Below, one piece after another: positions 28,901 through 40,811 of a stretch of DNA of 64,000 nt. The notes beneath the pieces are model-generated. The model worked only from the letters and a program-made list of their open reading frames with translations, had not been told where the DNA came from and did not search any database. This DNA comes from Plasmopara viticola (taxonomy: Eukaryota; Oomycota; Peronosporomycetes; Peronosporales; Peronosporaceae): assembly GCA_001695595.3 (NCBI GenBank), contig MBPM02000050.1, positions 1 through 64,000 of the forward strand. Direction: 5' to 3'. The translations under genes were made by a program, and so were the position numbers. How positions within the stretch are numbered: position 1 is the first letter of the stretch; every line of letters begins with the position of its first letter.

Positions 28901-30290
28901 ATCTGTGCATGTCTAAGGCGACAGAAAGGACGTATTTTTGGCCATTCAACGTCTCAGCCCTCCAACAGAATGAGTAATCACTTCGTTGGAGCTCTTTTAC
29001 ATCTGTGCATGGCTTACATCTGTGCATGGCTAGAGCGATAGAAAGGACGTATCTGTGGCCGTTCAACGTCTCAGCTCTCTAACAGAATGATTAAATACTT
29101 CGTTATAGCTCTATTGCATCGGTTCATGTCTAGAGCGAGCGAAAGGACGTATCTGTGGCCGTACAACGTCTCAGCGCTCCAACAGAATTATTGTACACTT
29201 CGTTGTTGCTCTTTTGCTTCTGTGCATGTCTAGAGCGATAGAAAGGACGTATCTGTGCCCGTACAACGTCTCAGTGCTCCGTCAGAATGATTATACACTT
29301 CGATGTGGCTCTATTGCTTCTATGCATGTCTAGAGCGATAGAAAGGACGTATCTGTGCCCGTACAACGTCTCATTGCTCCAACAGAAGGATTATACACTT
29401 CGTCGTGCCTCTATTGCTTCTGTGCATGTCTAGAGCGAAAAGAAAAACGTATCTGTGGCCGTACAACGTCTCAGTGCTCCAACAGAATGATTATACACTT
29501 CGTTGTGGCTCTATCGAATCTGTGCAAATCTAGAGCGATAGAAAGGACGTATCTGTGGCCGTACAACGTCTCAGCTCTCTAACAGAATTATTGTACACTT
29601 CGTTGTTGCTCTTTTGCATCGGTGCATGTCTAGAGCGATAGAAAGGACGTATCTGTGGCCGCACAACGTCTCAGCGCTCCAACAGAATAATTATAGTTTT
29701 CGTTGTGGCTCTATCAAATCTGTGCATATCTAGAGCGATAGAAAGGACGTATCTGTGGCCGTACAACGTCTCAGTGCTCCAACTGAATGCTTATACACTT
29801 CGTTGTGGCTCTATCGAATCTGTGCATGTCTAGAGCGAGCGAAAGGACGTATCTGTGGCCGTACAACGTCTCAGCTCTCTAACTGAATTATTGTACACTT
29901 CGTTGTTGCTCTATTGCATTAATGCATGTCTAGAGCGAAAGAAAGGACGTATCTGTGGCCGCACAATATCTCAGCGCTCCAACAGAATAATTATAGTTTT
30001 CGTTGTGGCTCTATCGCATCTGTGCATGTCTAGAGCGAGCGAAAGGACGTATTATTGGCCGTACAACGTCTTAGCGCTCCAACAGAACTATTGTATACTT
30101 CGTTGTTACTCTTTTGCATCTGTGCATGTCTAGAACGATAGAAAGGACGTATCTGTGGCCGTACAACGTCTCAGCGCTCCAACAGAATAATTATACCTTT
30201 TGTCGTGGCTCTTTTGCTTCTGTGCATGTCCAGAGCGATAGAAAGGACGTATCTGTGGCCGTACAACGTCTTAGCGCTCCAACAGAATGA
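22950..30290 (+). repeat. Nested higher-order repeat: three copies of a 17-monomer unit plus a shared 11-monomer block
   Basis: A unit of about 1.71 kb occurs at about 22,950-24,660, 25,760-27,470 and 27,470-29,180. Landmarks confirm this: TCTCCTCATTCAAACAGAAT at 23,741, 26,548 and 28,256, and a GAGTAATCACTTCG monomer at 24,451, 27,259 and 28,972. A second block of about 1.1 kb follows copy 1 (24,660-25,760) and copy 3 (29,180-30,290), at an offset of 4,521 bp. All three large copies contain the same internal duplication of a TTACATCTGTGCATGGC segment inside one monomer, a shared-ancestry marker. A 5-bp difference near 26,901/28,610 explains the 1,708 versus 1,713 bp spacing. Confidence 0.9.
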
Positions 30291-33200
30291 TTATACACTT
30301 CGATGTGGCTCTATTGCAACTGTGCATGTCTTGAGCAATAGAAAAGACGTATTTTTGGCCGTACACCGTCTCAGTGCTCCAACAGACTTATTCTACACTT
30401 CGTTGTGGCTCTATCGCATCTTTGCATGTCCAGAGCGATTGAAAGGTCGTATCTTTGGACGTACAACGTCTCAGCGCTCCAACAGAATGATTATACACTT
30501 TGTCGTGGCTCTATTACATCTTTGAATGTCACTAGCAATAGAATGGACGTATTAATGGCCGTACAACATCTTAGCGCTCCAACAGAACTATTGTACACTT
30601 CGTTGTTACTCTTTTGCATCTGTGCATGTCTAGAGCGATAGGAAGGACGTATCTGTGGCTGTACAACGCCTTAGCGCTATAACTGAATCCTTATTTACTT
30701 CTTTGAGGCTCTATTGCATCTGTGCATGTCTTGAGTGATCGAAGGGACGTATCTGTGGCCGTACAACGTCTCAGTGCTCCAACAGACTAATTAAACACTT
30801 TGTTGGAGCTCTATTGCATATGTGCATGTCTAGAGCGATAAAAAGGACGTATCTGTGGCCGTACAACGTCTCAGTGCTCTAACTGAATGCTTATACACTT
30901 CTTTGTAGCGCTATTGCATCTGTGCATGTCTAGAGTGATCGAAAAGACGTATCTGTGGCCGTACAACGTCTCAGCCCTCCAACAGAATGCGTATACACTT
31001 CGTTGTGGCCCTATTGCATCTGTGCATGTCTAGAGCGATAGATAAGACGTATCTGTGGCCGTACAACGTCTCAGTGCTCCAACAGACTAATTAAACACTT
31101 TGTTGGAGCTCTATTGCATATGTGCATGTCTAGAGCGAAAGAAAGGACGTATCTGTGGCCGTACAACGTCTCAGTGCTCTAACTGAATGCTTATCCACTT
31201 CTTTGTAGCGCTATTGCATCTGTGCATGTCTAGAGTGATCGAAAAGACGTATCTGTGGCCGTACAACGTCCCAGCCCTCCAACAGAATGAGTATACACTT
31301 CGTTGTGGCCCTATTGCATCTGTGCATGTCTAGAGCGATAGATAAGACGTATCTATGGCCGTACAACGTCTCAGCGCTCCAACACAATTATTATACACTT
31401 CGTTGTTGCTCTATTGCATCTGTGCATGCCTAGAGCGATAGAAAGGACGTATCTGTGGTCGTACAATGTCTCAGCGCTCCAACAGAATGATTTAACACTT
31501 CGTTGGGGCTCTATCGCATTTGTGCATGTCTCGAGCGAAAGCAAGGGCGTATTCTTGGCCGTACAACGTCTCAGCGCTCCAACAAAATGATTATACACTT
31601 TGTCGTGGCTCTTTTGCATCTGGACAAATCTACAGCGATAGGAAGGACGTATCTGTGGCCGTACTACGTCTCAGCGCTCCAACAGAATAAATTTTCTTTT
31701 TCGCTGTGTCTCTATTGCATCTGTGCATATCTAGAGGGATAGAAAGAACGTATTTTTGGCCGTACAACGTCTCAGCGCTCCAACAGAATGATTATACACT
31801 TGGATGTGGCTCTATTCCATCTGTGCATGTTTAGAGCGATAGAAAGACGTATCTATGGCCGTACAACGTCTCAGCACTCCAACAGAATAAATTTTCTTTT
31901 TCGCTGTGTCTCTATTGCATCTGTGCAAATCTAGAGGGATAGAAAGAACGTATTTTTGGCCGTACAACGTGTCGGTGCTCCAACAGATTGACGATACACT
32001 TCGTTGGTTCTCTATTGCATCTATGCATGTTTAGAGCGATAGAAAGACGTATCGATGGCCGTACAACGTCTCAGCACTCCAACAGAAGTATTATACACTT
32101 CGTTGTGGCTATATCGCATCTTTGCATGTTTAGAGCGATAAAAAGGACGTATCTGTGGCCGTACAACGTCTCGGCGCTCCAACAGAATGAACACTTTTTT
32201 CGCTGTCTCTATTGCCTCTCTGCATGCCTAGAACGATAGAAAGGACGTATCTGTGGCCGTAAAGCGTCTTAGCGATCCAACAGAATGATGATACACTTCG
32301 TTGGTTCTCAGTTGCATCTCCGCTTGTCTAGAGCGATAGAAAGGACGTATCTGTGGCCGTACAACGTCTCAGCGCTCCAAGAGAACCATTATACACTTCG
32401 TTGGGGCTCTATTTCTTCTGTGCTTGTCACGAGCGATAGAAAGGGCATATCTGTGGCAACGTCTCAGCGCTCCAACAGAATGCTTTTACACTTCGTTGGA
32501 GCTCTATTGCATCTGTGCATGTCTAGAGTGAAACAGAAGACGTATCTGTGGCCGTACAACATCTTAGCGCTCCAACAGAATGATTATACACTTCGTTGTG
32601 ACTCTATCGCATCTGTTCATGTCTAGAGCGAAAGAAAAGACGTATCTGTGACCGTACAACGTCTTAGCGCTCCAATAGAATGATTAAACACTTTGTTGGA
32701 GCTCTATTGCATCTGTGCATGTCTAGAGCGATAGAAAAGACGTATCTGTGACCGTACAACGTCTCAGCTCTCCAACAGAATCATTATACACTGCGTTGTG
32801 GCTCTATTGCATCTGTGCATGTCTGGAACAATAGAAGGACGTATCTTTGGCCGTACAACGTCTCAGTGCTCCAACAGAATGATTATACACTTCGTTGGTT
32901 CTCTATTGAATCTATGAATGTCTAGAGCGATAAAAAGAACGTATCTTTGGCCGTACAACGTGTTAGCGATCCAACAGGATGTTTATACAACTCGTTGGGG
33001 CTCTAGTGCATTTATGCATGTCTAGAGTGATAGAAGGTACGATTCTGTGGCTGTAAAACGTCTTAGCGATCCAACAGGATACATTTCGTTGGGGCTCTAG
33101 TGAATGTTTGCATATCTAGAACAATAGAAAGGACATATTTTTGGCCGTACAACGTCTCAGCTCTTTAACAGAATGATTAACTTTTCGTTGTGGCTCTATT

Positions 33201-33414
33201 GCACCTATGCATGTCTAGAGCGATGAAAAGAACGTATCTTTGGCCGTACAATGTCTCAGCGATCCAACAGAATGATTATACATTTTGTTGGGGCTCTAGT
33301 GCATCTATGAATATCTAGAGGGATAGAAAGGACGTATCTTTGGCCGTACAACATCTCAGCGCTCCAACAGAAGGTTTATCCTCTTCGTTGTGTCTAAATT
33401 TCATATGTGCATGT

Positions 33415-34757
33415 CAAGACCGATAGAAAGGACGTATCTGTGGCCGTACAGCATCTCAGTGCACCAAAAGAATACTCATACACTTCAGTGTGTCTCTTTT
33501 GCATCTGCGCATTTTTAAACCGATAGAAAAGACGTATCTGTGGCCGTAGTGCGGCTCAGCGCTATAGAAAGAAACAATTTACATTTCGTTGTGGCTCTAG
33601 CGCGGCTGTGCATGTCTAGACCGATATAAAAGATGTACCGGTGGCCATACAGCGTTTTAGCGTTTCAAAAGAATGAAGAACACTACGTTGTGGCTCTACT
33701 ACGTCTGTGCTTGACCGATCGAAGGGACGTATATGTGGATGTACAGCGTCTCAGCGCTCCAAAAGAAAATGTATGCACTTTGGTGTGGCTCTATCGCGTC
33801 TATTCATGTCTTGACCGATAGAGAGGACGTATCTGTGGCCATACAGCGTATCTGCAATCCAAAAGAATGAATATACACTGCGTTGTTGCTCTACTGCGTC
33901 AGTGCATGTCTAGACCGACAGAAAGGACGTATCTGTGGCCATTCAGCGTGTTAGCGTTTTGAAAGAAAGAATAACACTGCGTTGTGGCTCTATTGCGTCT
34001 GCGCATGTCTAGACCGAAAGAAAGGACTGTACAGCGTCTCAGTGCTTCGAAAGAATGAATATATACTTCGTGGTGACTTCTTTGCGACTGTGCATGTCAA
34101 GACCGATAGAAAGGACGTATCTGTGGCCGTACATTTTCTCAGTGCACCAAAAGAATACTTATAATCTTCGTTGGGACTCTTTTGCACCTGTTCATGTCTA
34201 GACAGATAGAAAAGGCGTATCTGCGGCCGTACAGCGTCTCAGCGTTCCAACAGAATGATTATACACTGCGTTGTGGCTCTTTTGCGTCTGTGCATGTCCA
34301 GACCGATAGTAGGACGTATCTGAGGCCATACAGCGACTCAGCGTTCGAAAAAATGACTATACACTGCATTGTCGCGCTACTGTGGCTGTGGATGTCTAGA
34401 ACGATAGAAAGGACGTATCTCTGGTCATACAGTGTCTCAGTGCTTATAAAGAATTACTGTACACTGCGTTGTGGCTTTGTTCGTCTGTGCATGTCTAGAC
34501 CGATGGAAAGGACTTTTCTGTAGCCATTCAGCGTCTTAGCGATCCAAAAGAATGATTATAAACTCTATTGCGTCTGTGCATGTCAAGACTGATAGAAAGG
34601 ACGTATGCGTGGTCGCACATCGTCGCAGCGCTCAAAAAAAGTGATGATACACTCAGTTGTTGCTCTATCGCGTCTGTGCATGTTCACATAGATAGAAAGG
34701 ACGTATCTAGGGCAGCGTTTTAGCATTGCGAAGGAATGATTATACACTTCGTTAGGG
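33415..34757 (+). repeat. Diverged satellite subfamily at the inner array edge
   Basis: From about 33,415 the monomers still keep the roughly 100-bp spacing but share a different consensus: GTCTAGACCGATAG instead of GTCTAGAGCGATAG, TACAGCGTCTC instead of TACAACGTCTC, CAAAAGAATGA instead of CAACAGAATGA, CACTGCGTTG instead of CACTTCGTTG, and GCGTCTGTGC instead of GCATCTGTGC. Individual copies differ strongly from each other and carry indels. The last recognisable unit ends near 34,757 (TTATACACTTCGTTAGGGC), and unique sequence follows. Diverged monomers at the edge of an array are the expected pattern where homogenisation is weakest. Confidence 0.85.
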
Positions 34758-37700
34758 CGAGGTGGATCTTTTTTTTTTTGTGGAATACTCCCAAGAGGCG
34801 GCGCAAAGGATCCTAAAGCCTATCAAATTATGGCGAATTCCGTGCTTATGTCGCCTTGCTCGATCGAGGGCACAACGATGAGAAATTAGCTTATTCATTA
34901 AGTACCAAGAGCATCGCCGCAGGATCTCCTTTAGCCGAGGTCGTAGAAAGATCTCATGCATCGCTTGTCAGCGCTCAATTTGAGCTTTTTTCGGTTGAAA
35001 AAAGGCCCCGTGCGAGCTTTGCGAGAAATTAGTGTGCCATCGCTTTAGAGTCTACACGAGGATATTCGTGATTGAAAGCGGGGTGTTTCACCCACAAAAG
35101 TTCTAATTTGCGTAGAATGCACAGTGACAACGATTCATCTGAAACCCGAATGGTTGGCCTCACAGGAGCTCAATGGTGTTGTATACCGACTGCGCCTTAG
35201 TGAGTAAAAGATCTCATTAATGCTTTGTACTTAAGATGTCTTTGTGGTGGTATTGTCGCTACAGTGGCGACATACAAAGAAATTCACTGGCTGTCACCAG
35301 CACTGGCATTTGTATTCATAGATTTGCAATCATTGGGTGAAAACTTTGACGTTGTGTACGCTACACACGAAATAGTTCGGTGGAGCCATCTTCCTGACTG
35401 CTTACGAGCTATGGACCGACTTGCGAAACATCATGCTGAAAAATGTTAACACAAGCAATGCTATTTCAAGACAATGTCTACATGACCTTTAGAAAGCTTG
35501 AGGCGCTCCTACGCTGTATCAGTCCAAAAAAGGCTGACGAGCTTGTGGATGTAGGTTTCAACCGTCTTCAAAACTTCATAAATTAAATGCATCCAGCGCT
35601 ACTGCTGACTTACTGTAAATATTATTAAGCGGAGGGCTTGATCAACTAAGTTTCGTTACCTGACTAGTCAACGATGCGATTTGCCGCCATATCTAGAACT
35701 TTCCCGAATAATATCCTTAATTCGGACCTTTCAGAACCAACGTGTCATGCATGGAATGTTGATGGAGTATTCGATATTGGTGTGATCAATCGCGACTTTA
35801 TTGGACAAGTGCTGTTGCGAGTACACTAGTGCTTTGGATCTATTTTTGCGATACCCTTATTACACTAGCTTCGCGGACACAGACTGTAAAATTTGCATCG
35901 CTCTTTTTGCTGAAATATTAAGTTTTCTTATAACGTAATGCAATTGGGGTAAAATACGAGCTTAAAAAGAAGACACAGTCGACATGTTGCTAACCTGCTC
36001 GCACGAATGCACGGTCATTGAAGACTTTAAACACTTATCGAAAGTGTCACGTGTCTCGTTTTCAATAAAATTTGTTTCTTAAGCCTTTAGAATTACTCTT
36101 CAATGGAGTTCTCGACTTAGACTTTGGAAGTTTTTTCGCGAAGTTAATTTGTCTTACTACTACTGCGACCAAGCTTTACAAAGCTTTTGATACGCAAGTG
36201 GCACTTAAAACTGCTCGATGTTGTGTTTTACTATCCCTTTTGTTATTGCAACAATGCACAATGTGAAGGCACTAGCTTTCTTGGTCATATTCAGCAACTA
36301 TACTAGAGCCTACAGTAAGCTATACTTTCGTAAGCTTGCACACTTTGCAGCACAAAAGGCAAAGTACAAGTGGCACCCATAGTTGTCGCTATGTCGAGCA
36401 CACTTCGGCTAAACGTGACAGAAAAAAGTTGCGTGGAAAAGAAGATGCAGATGAGAAAATTAGGTGTTTCGTACAATAGCTTTGGCTGTGACTATTACTA
36501 CAATTATCACTATGACAAAATAACGACTATCACTATATCTCCAATTACACTTTGGTTATGGCTTCGGCTGATTACAAAGTGTAGTTGAAAAGTTTAATAG
36601 TTCTCATTAACAATCTCAGCTTTATCTACTTTTGCAAGAAAGAATTAGCGTTGTCCTCGCTGATCTTTTATGTCGGCTGAGTTGATTGGCCCAAATTCTA
36701 GCGCGTATTTTATCTGGACAAAAATTTGGAGAGTTTTCGGGTCTACCTGCGGGACCATTTTTACGCATTTTTGGATTTTGAATATTACTGTCACTTTACG
36801 GATCTCAAGCAGCCCTTGTACCATGATCCTAAATGATAACTTAGCCTTGATGCACTAAATTGCGCGCACATTGATTTCGAGACCTTGATTGAAAACATTT
36901 TCACTTATAAAGCATTTTCATTGCTAAAAACTGACTCCCTTAAAGAAATTAGCTCGCAAAGAAGAGTAAAATGCAGGATAGTCTTTCGAGTGGAAATCTT
37001 ATTAGAAAATTGTTAACGAGCACGCGAAAGGGGCCATGCGAAAAAAAGCCAGAATCGCGCAGTGTTTTTGACAATAAACTTTGAACGCTCTGCGTGTGCG
37101 GATTGAAATTCGGCGCTCTCTGGTATCGGCAGCGACGATTCGTTGCTGGCTGCGTATAATGTCTCGGTCCTTAAGCTCACTGTTTATTCTTAATTAATAG
37201 ATGCCACCAGGTGAATACTTTGAAGCGCGTAAGCAGCGTAGGTTCGCAAGGCGGACTCGCAATTACAAAAAAAGATATAAAGGTATTTTATCACGTAAGT
37301 CTTCTCAGATAGCTCGTTCTGATTCTTCGTGTATACTCATGACAACCACCGAGGGCAGTATCAGACGGACACAGGGTCTTGTCCATACTGCCTTGACTTA
37401 AAGTTTGCCTTACCACTCAGAGCGCGCACCGAATGTTGGGTCTGACGAGCATCGCCTTCAATATACGTGCACTTCGTGCACAATAAGGAATATAACATTG
37501 GCTACATGCAGCACATGCCATCACCAACTACTAGCAATAGCTGGTCACTAAGGCATCAAAATTAGTATACGTGCTACTTTTCGCGTAGTGGTAGGATCCC
37601 ACCATGCATTAATCCAACGCAAGTCATATACGGAGTAATGTTTGTCAGACAAACAAAGTAAATTATCACACCTGCAATGTGTCAAGCTAGAACCACTCAG

Positions 37701-40700
37701 TGACTTACGTGCCACATCACGTGCAGTGGTGGGGCCTCGCTCTGGTGACTTTTGACGTGCAATAAAGGCTGTGTCTGACGAGCACCACTCAGAAGCAAGG
37801 CCTCGAATATACCACCTTGGCTTACAACTGACCATGTCATTCATGACGCGCGTCGAGTTATGTGTCTGGCGAGCACGTCTCAATGATCCATGTGCTATCC
37901 ACAAGGACGGGCTGATAAATATTGTCTAGGCCTATGCCATCCATCACCGATTTGCAGTAGAAAGTGGTTACCCTGGCATAACTCAGCGATTATCATGCCA
38001 CTCCCTTCGAAGTGGTAGAATTTTGCCTTTGTTGTCTTGGACTAATGCCAGTCATGCCGTCAACGGCATTACGTTCAGATTTTTGCTTTTAAAGCACTGA
38101 ACTGTGCTCGTCGGGAGCAATTTCCCTTCATCTGAGTATTGGCATCAATCCAAGGTAGCATGTGCGAGAGCCAATCGAAAAGCAGTTCGGTAAACATGGC
38201 AGTAATCCCCATGGACAGGCTCAAAGCTAGATTAGCTGAAGAATGATAGTTTTACAGGCTCAATTTTTGAGATGGTAACGCTCTCTCACACTCTGCATTC
38301 GAATAAGGGCAGACATTCTGAGCCCGCTGTATCTCGTACTTTGTAGTAGTTCCAACGACTAGTATCGCATTGAACTGGGACCAAAACCTTACAGCAGATG
38401 TGACTTCCTCACCTCTCAAGAGTAAAGTAGAAGGCTTTAAAGCACCTTGCAGCAGTGTCTGGGGAGGCAGTTGCTGCGATGCTGCTGAGCTCAAAATTGC
38501 TAAATTGACATCACCAAAGAAGCCCAAGTGTCTGTAAAGCGCTCACCGGAGCCAATTAGCAAAAACATCATTTCTCGCATTCATTCAAGATTACATTTTA
38601 AGAATAGCTACGTACTCGGGCGTCGGTCTTTACTTACTGACACTGAATCGGTCGTTACAAATCTCTGAATCACCATCTCTTCGCAGCGTATCGGAAAGTC
38701 ATAAGCAAAGGTGAGCTTTCCGCTTGTCCGAGTGGACCGAGGAAAGATTCCTTGGCAAACTCGTTCTTGTCAAGGCTTTGCGGTGGAGGCTGTCAAGTGT
38801 GATTTTGGATTGTTTAAATGTCTTTTTTAGATGAGTCGCGCTTGCGTGGTAAGATTACAATGCACAGGTACGTTTTGTAGTTGACACACAACATCTTCAG
38901 TAAACACATCATCCGACTTCGTAAATTATCACAAATTGATAGATATGGCCTCGTCGGCCTACATCTTTATCAAGACCAACTGACTTCAAATTATTCCAAC
39001 CGCGAAAATTTTTTTTTGCAGCTTACGAGGACTATATTTTGGGGTTCTTATGTAAACGCCTATAAGAAAGTAACAGAAGCTTTTGTCTTGATGTCATCGC
39101 TAATGATATTTATCGCGATCGCAGCCTTTGTCACCTGAATATATCGCAACGGCGGCAGTGGTCGCGCTTGAACAAGTATCAGGTGTCTTTTTTGTGCTAA
39201 AAGCCTAGTCATATCGCGACGTTATGTAGCGCGCCAGCGTTTAACTGACTCAAACGGGGTAACATGTTTTTATAGGCCGCTCATGCAAAAAAGCGCCTTG
39301 CGTCAGCAGGAGCGAGGCGCCGGACCAGTCGAAAAACAACCCTACGAAAGTACGACGATCTATCTTTAAATTTTGCAAGGCACATTTCAATACGACCAGT
39401 GCTATTGGTGATTCTTGATGATCTTATTGCCACTGAAGCCCGTCCACCACTCTGTGCGATTCTGCATTTAGATGCAGCATACAAAATGTACCGCGTACCG
39501 TGCTTGTCGGTGCTTTCATCGGTACGTGAGGTTTTTGGCAAAAATTGCTGACCGTAAGTGACACCGCGCACCGCGACGAGACTTGTCGGTACTGTACAAA
39601 TTTACCGGCATAAACGGAAGCACTTTGTGAAGAACATCCAGTCTACCGCATTCTGGGAATTTCTGTGGCTTACATGATGCAAGCTAGTAATATATTTGCT
39701 GCCATTATCGATAATTAATCCACGTAACTGGGGTGTTCACATCTCTTAATTGCAACAAGAGAGCCCGAAGCAACGAGGGCTTCAGCATATAGATTTTACG
39801 GTCGAGCGTAGGTTTTCAAACACAAGCTGACGGTCGAGTAGGAGCTTCCACTTTTCGGATCGGTCGTCGAAATGGTAAGATAGTCGAGCAGAGTCTATAC
39901 AAAATTAATGATTGGGCACTTGAGCATGGGGTCCTGTCTGGAAGGAGAAAAGTCGAGAAAAAGCTTCAAGACAGCATCGCAATGGAGAAAAGGCATCCGC
40001 TTGGCGACCGCGTGGAGCGCTCGCGCGCTATCGACATAATTTACAGAAAACTTTCCGCGTATTGAAACTTTTTTTTCCTTATAAGAAATATTTTACCACA
40101 TTCGAGGTCAATTCAAGACGAAAGAAGAAGAAGAAGCGGCGCATTCGCCACTACATAATAACTGCTCAGGTCTCGCCTCATGACCAGCAATTATACTGAT
40201 ATGCACTTAATGCTAATTTCGTCACAAATTCAATTGATAAAACATCATCGCTTCGTCGGCTTTTCTCGTCAAAATGATGCTACAATGCACTTTCACGTAC
40301 CATGTGAAAACGGCGGAAGAGTGAGATGGCGTGCGGGACTCGCTGGTGCTTAAAGCTCTTCATCGTGCAAGGTTCTGCTGGAATTGTGCCTAAAATTACT
40401 GCTCAATGTATTTGAGTTAGTGTGGCAAAATTGAAAGCATTAGTGAATAACAAATAAGCTACTCTAAAACCAATAATTTCAAGAATGATGTGCTGATGGA
40501 ATATTAAATTTGCGGTCACAAAAGCGTCACTCATCCACATGTGATCGTAGCTTGGTTCTAATTTTGGAATCTGACTGCGTCAAAGGCGTTCACTGTCGAT
40601 AGCGAAAGTATTTTGACCACTTGTAAGACATGGGCTAGTCGTGTCCGACGACGTGGTAAGTAATCCGTTGGAGACAGGACGGACTTGTATGACAATCTTG

Positions 40701-40776
40701 TAAAAACCTCGTAAACTTTCATATATGCTGCTCTCTGCCATCATATGTTCGAGCATGATGCCCATCGGTTTCTTTG
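34758..40776. other. Gene-poor AT-rich interval with decayed ORF fragments
   Basis: No intact gene was recognised over about 6 kb. The longest open stretches (such as 35,225-35,449 +, 37,201-37,401 +, 37,548-37,904 -, 38,252-38,527 - and 39,281-39,571 -) are short, mostly lack an ATG, and show no motif I could assign. The piece at 35,225-35,449, with continuing partial frames to about 35,620, has protein-like composition (WLSPALAFVFIDLQSLGENF) and may be an old transposon or pseudogene. A short motif, TCTGACGAGCA or TCTGGCGAGCA followed by ATATAC-like sequence, recurs near 37,440, 37,773 and 37,861. No RNA gene was seen. Confidence 0.5.
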
Positions 40777-40793
40777 TTCATTTACATTGAATT
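40777..40793 (+). promoter_or_regulatory. Oomycete-type initiator (Inr-FPR) element
   Basis: TTCATTTACATTGAATT lies 19-35 bp before the ATG of the next gene. It resembles the known oomycete core promoter, a TCATTY initiator followed by a CAWTTT flanking element, and would give a 5' leader of roughly 30 nt. The match is by eye to a degenerate consensus. Confidence 0.45.
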
Positions 40794-40811
40794 AGTCCTT
40801 TGAAAAGTACG

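Larger units (their letters stand above)
1..34757 (+). repeat. 100-bp satellite DNA array (about 345 tandem monomers)
   Basis: A 100-bp unit repeats head to tail without interruption from the left window edge. Diagnostic blocks in order are CGTACAACGTCTCAGCGCTC, CAACAGAATGATTATACACT, TCGTTGTGGCTCTATCGCAT, CTGTGCATGTCTAGAGCGAT and AGAAAGGACGTATCTGTGGC. All monomers lie in the same orientation. Most differ from this by a few substitutions, and register is kept over tens of kilobases with rare small indels. Because 100 is not a multiple of three, the reading frame rotates each unit, so the recurrent 60-130 residue ORFs (often containing LCMSRAIERTYLWPYNVSA) are a by-product of the repeat and not genes. 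No transposon, gene or telomere repeat interrupts the array. It could be centromeric, subtelomeric or a heterochromatic knob; the sequence does not decide. Confidence 0.97.

Noticed and set aside
1..34757. Many 60-130 residue ORFs inside the satellite
   Set aside because: They are near-identical translations of the same 100-bp unit in rotating frames, end at random monomer variants, and have no independent start context or codon bias.
1..34757. CRISPR-like regular spacing
   Set aside because: The whole 100 bp unit is repeated with no unique spacers, and there are no cas genes; the genome is eukaryotic.
1..34757. rDNA intergenic spacer or 5S array
   Set aside because: No rRNA-like segment was recognised anywhere in the unit or at the array edges.
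1..34757. Chromosome end
   Set aside because: No TTTAGGG-type telomere repeats are present in the window; the left edge is still inside the array.
37548..37904. 118-residue minus-strand ORF
   Set aside because: No recognisable domain, low coding character, and located in decayed repeat-like DNA.
40800..40811. Start of the CUE-like gene at 40,800
   Set aside because: That codon is TTG; the first ATG is at 40,812.
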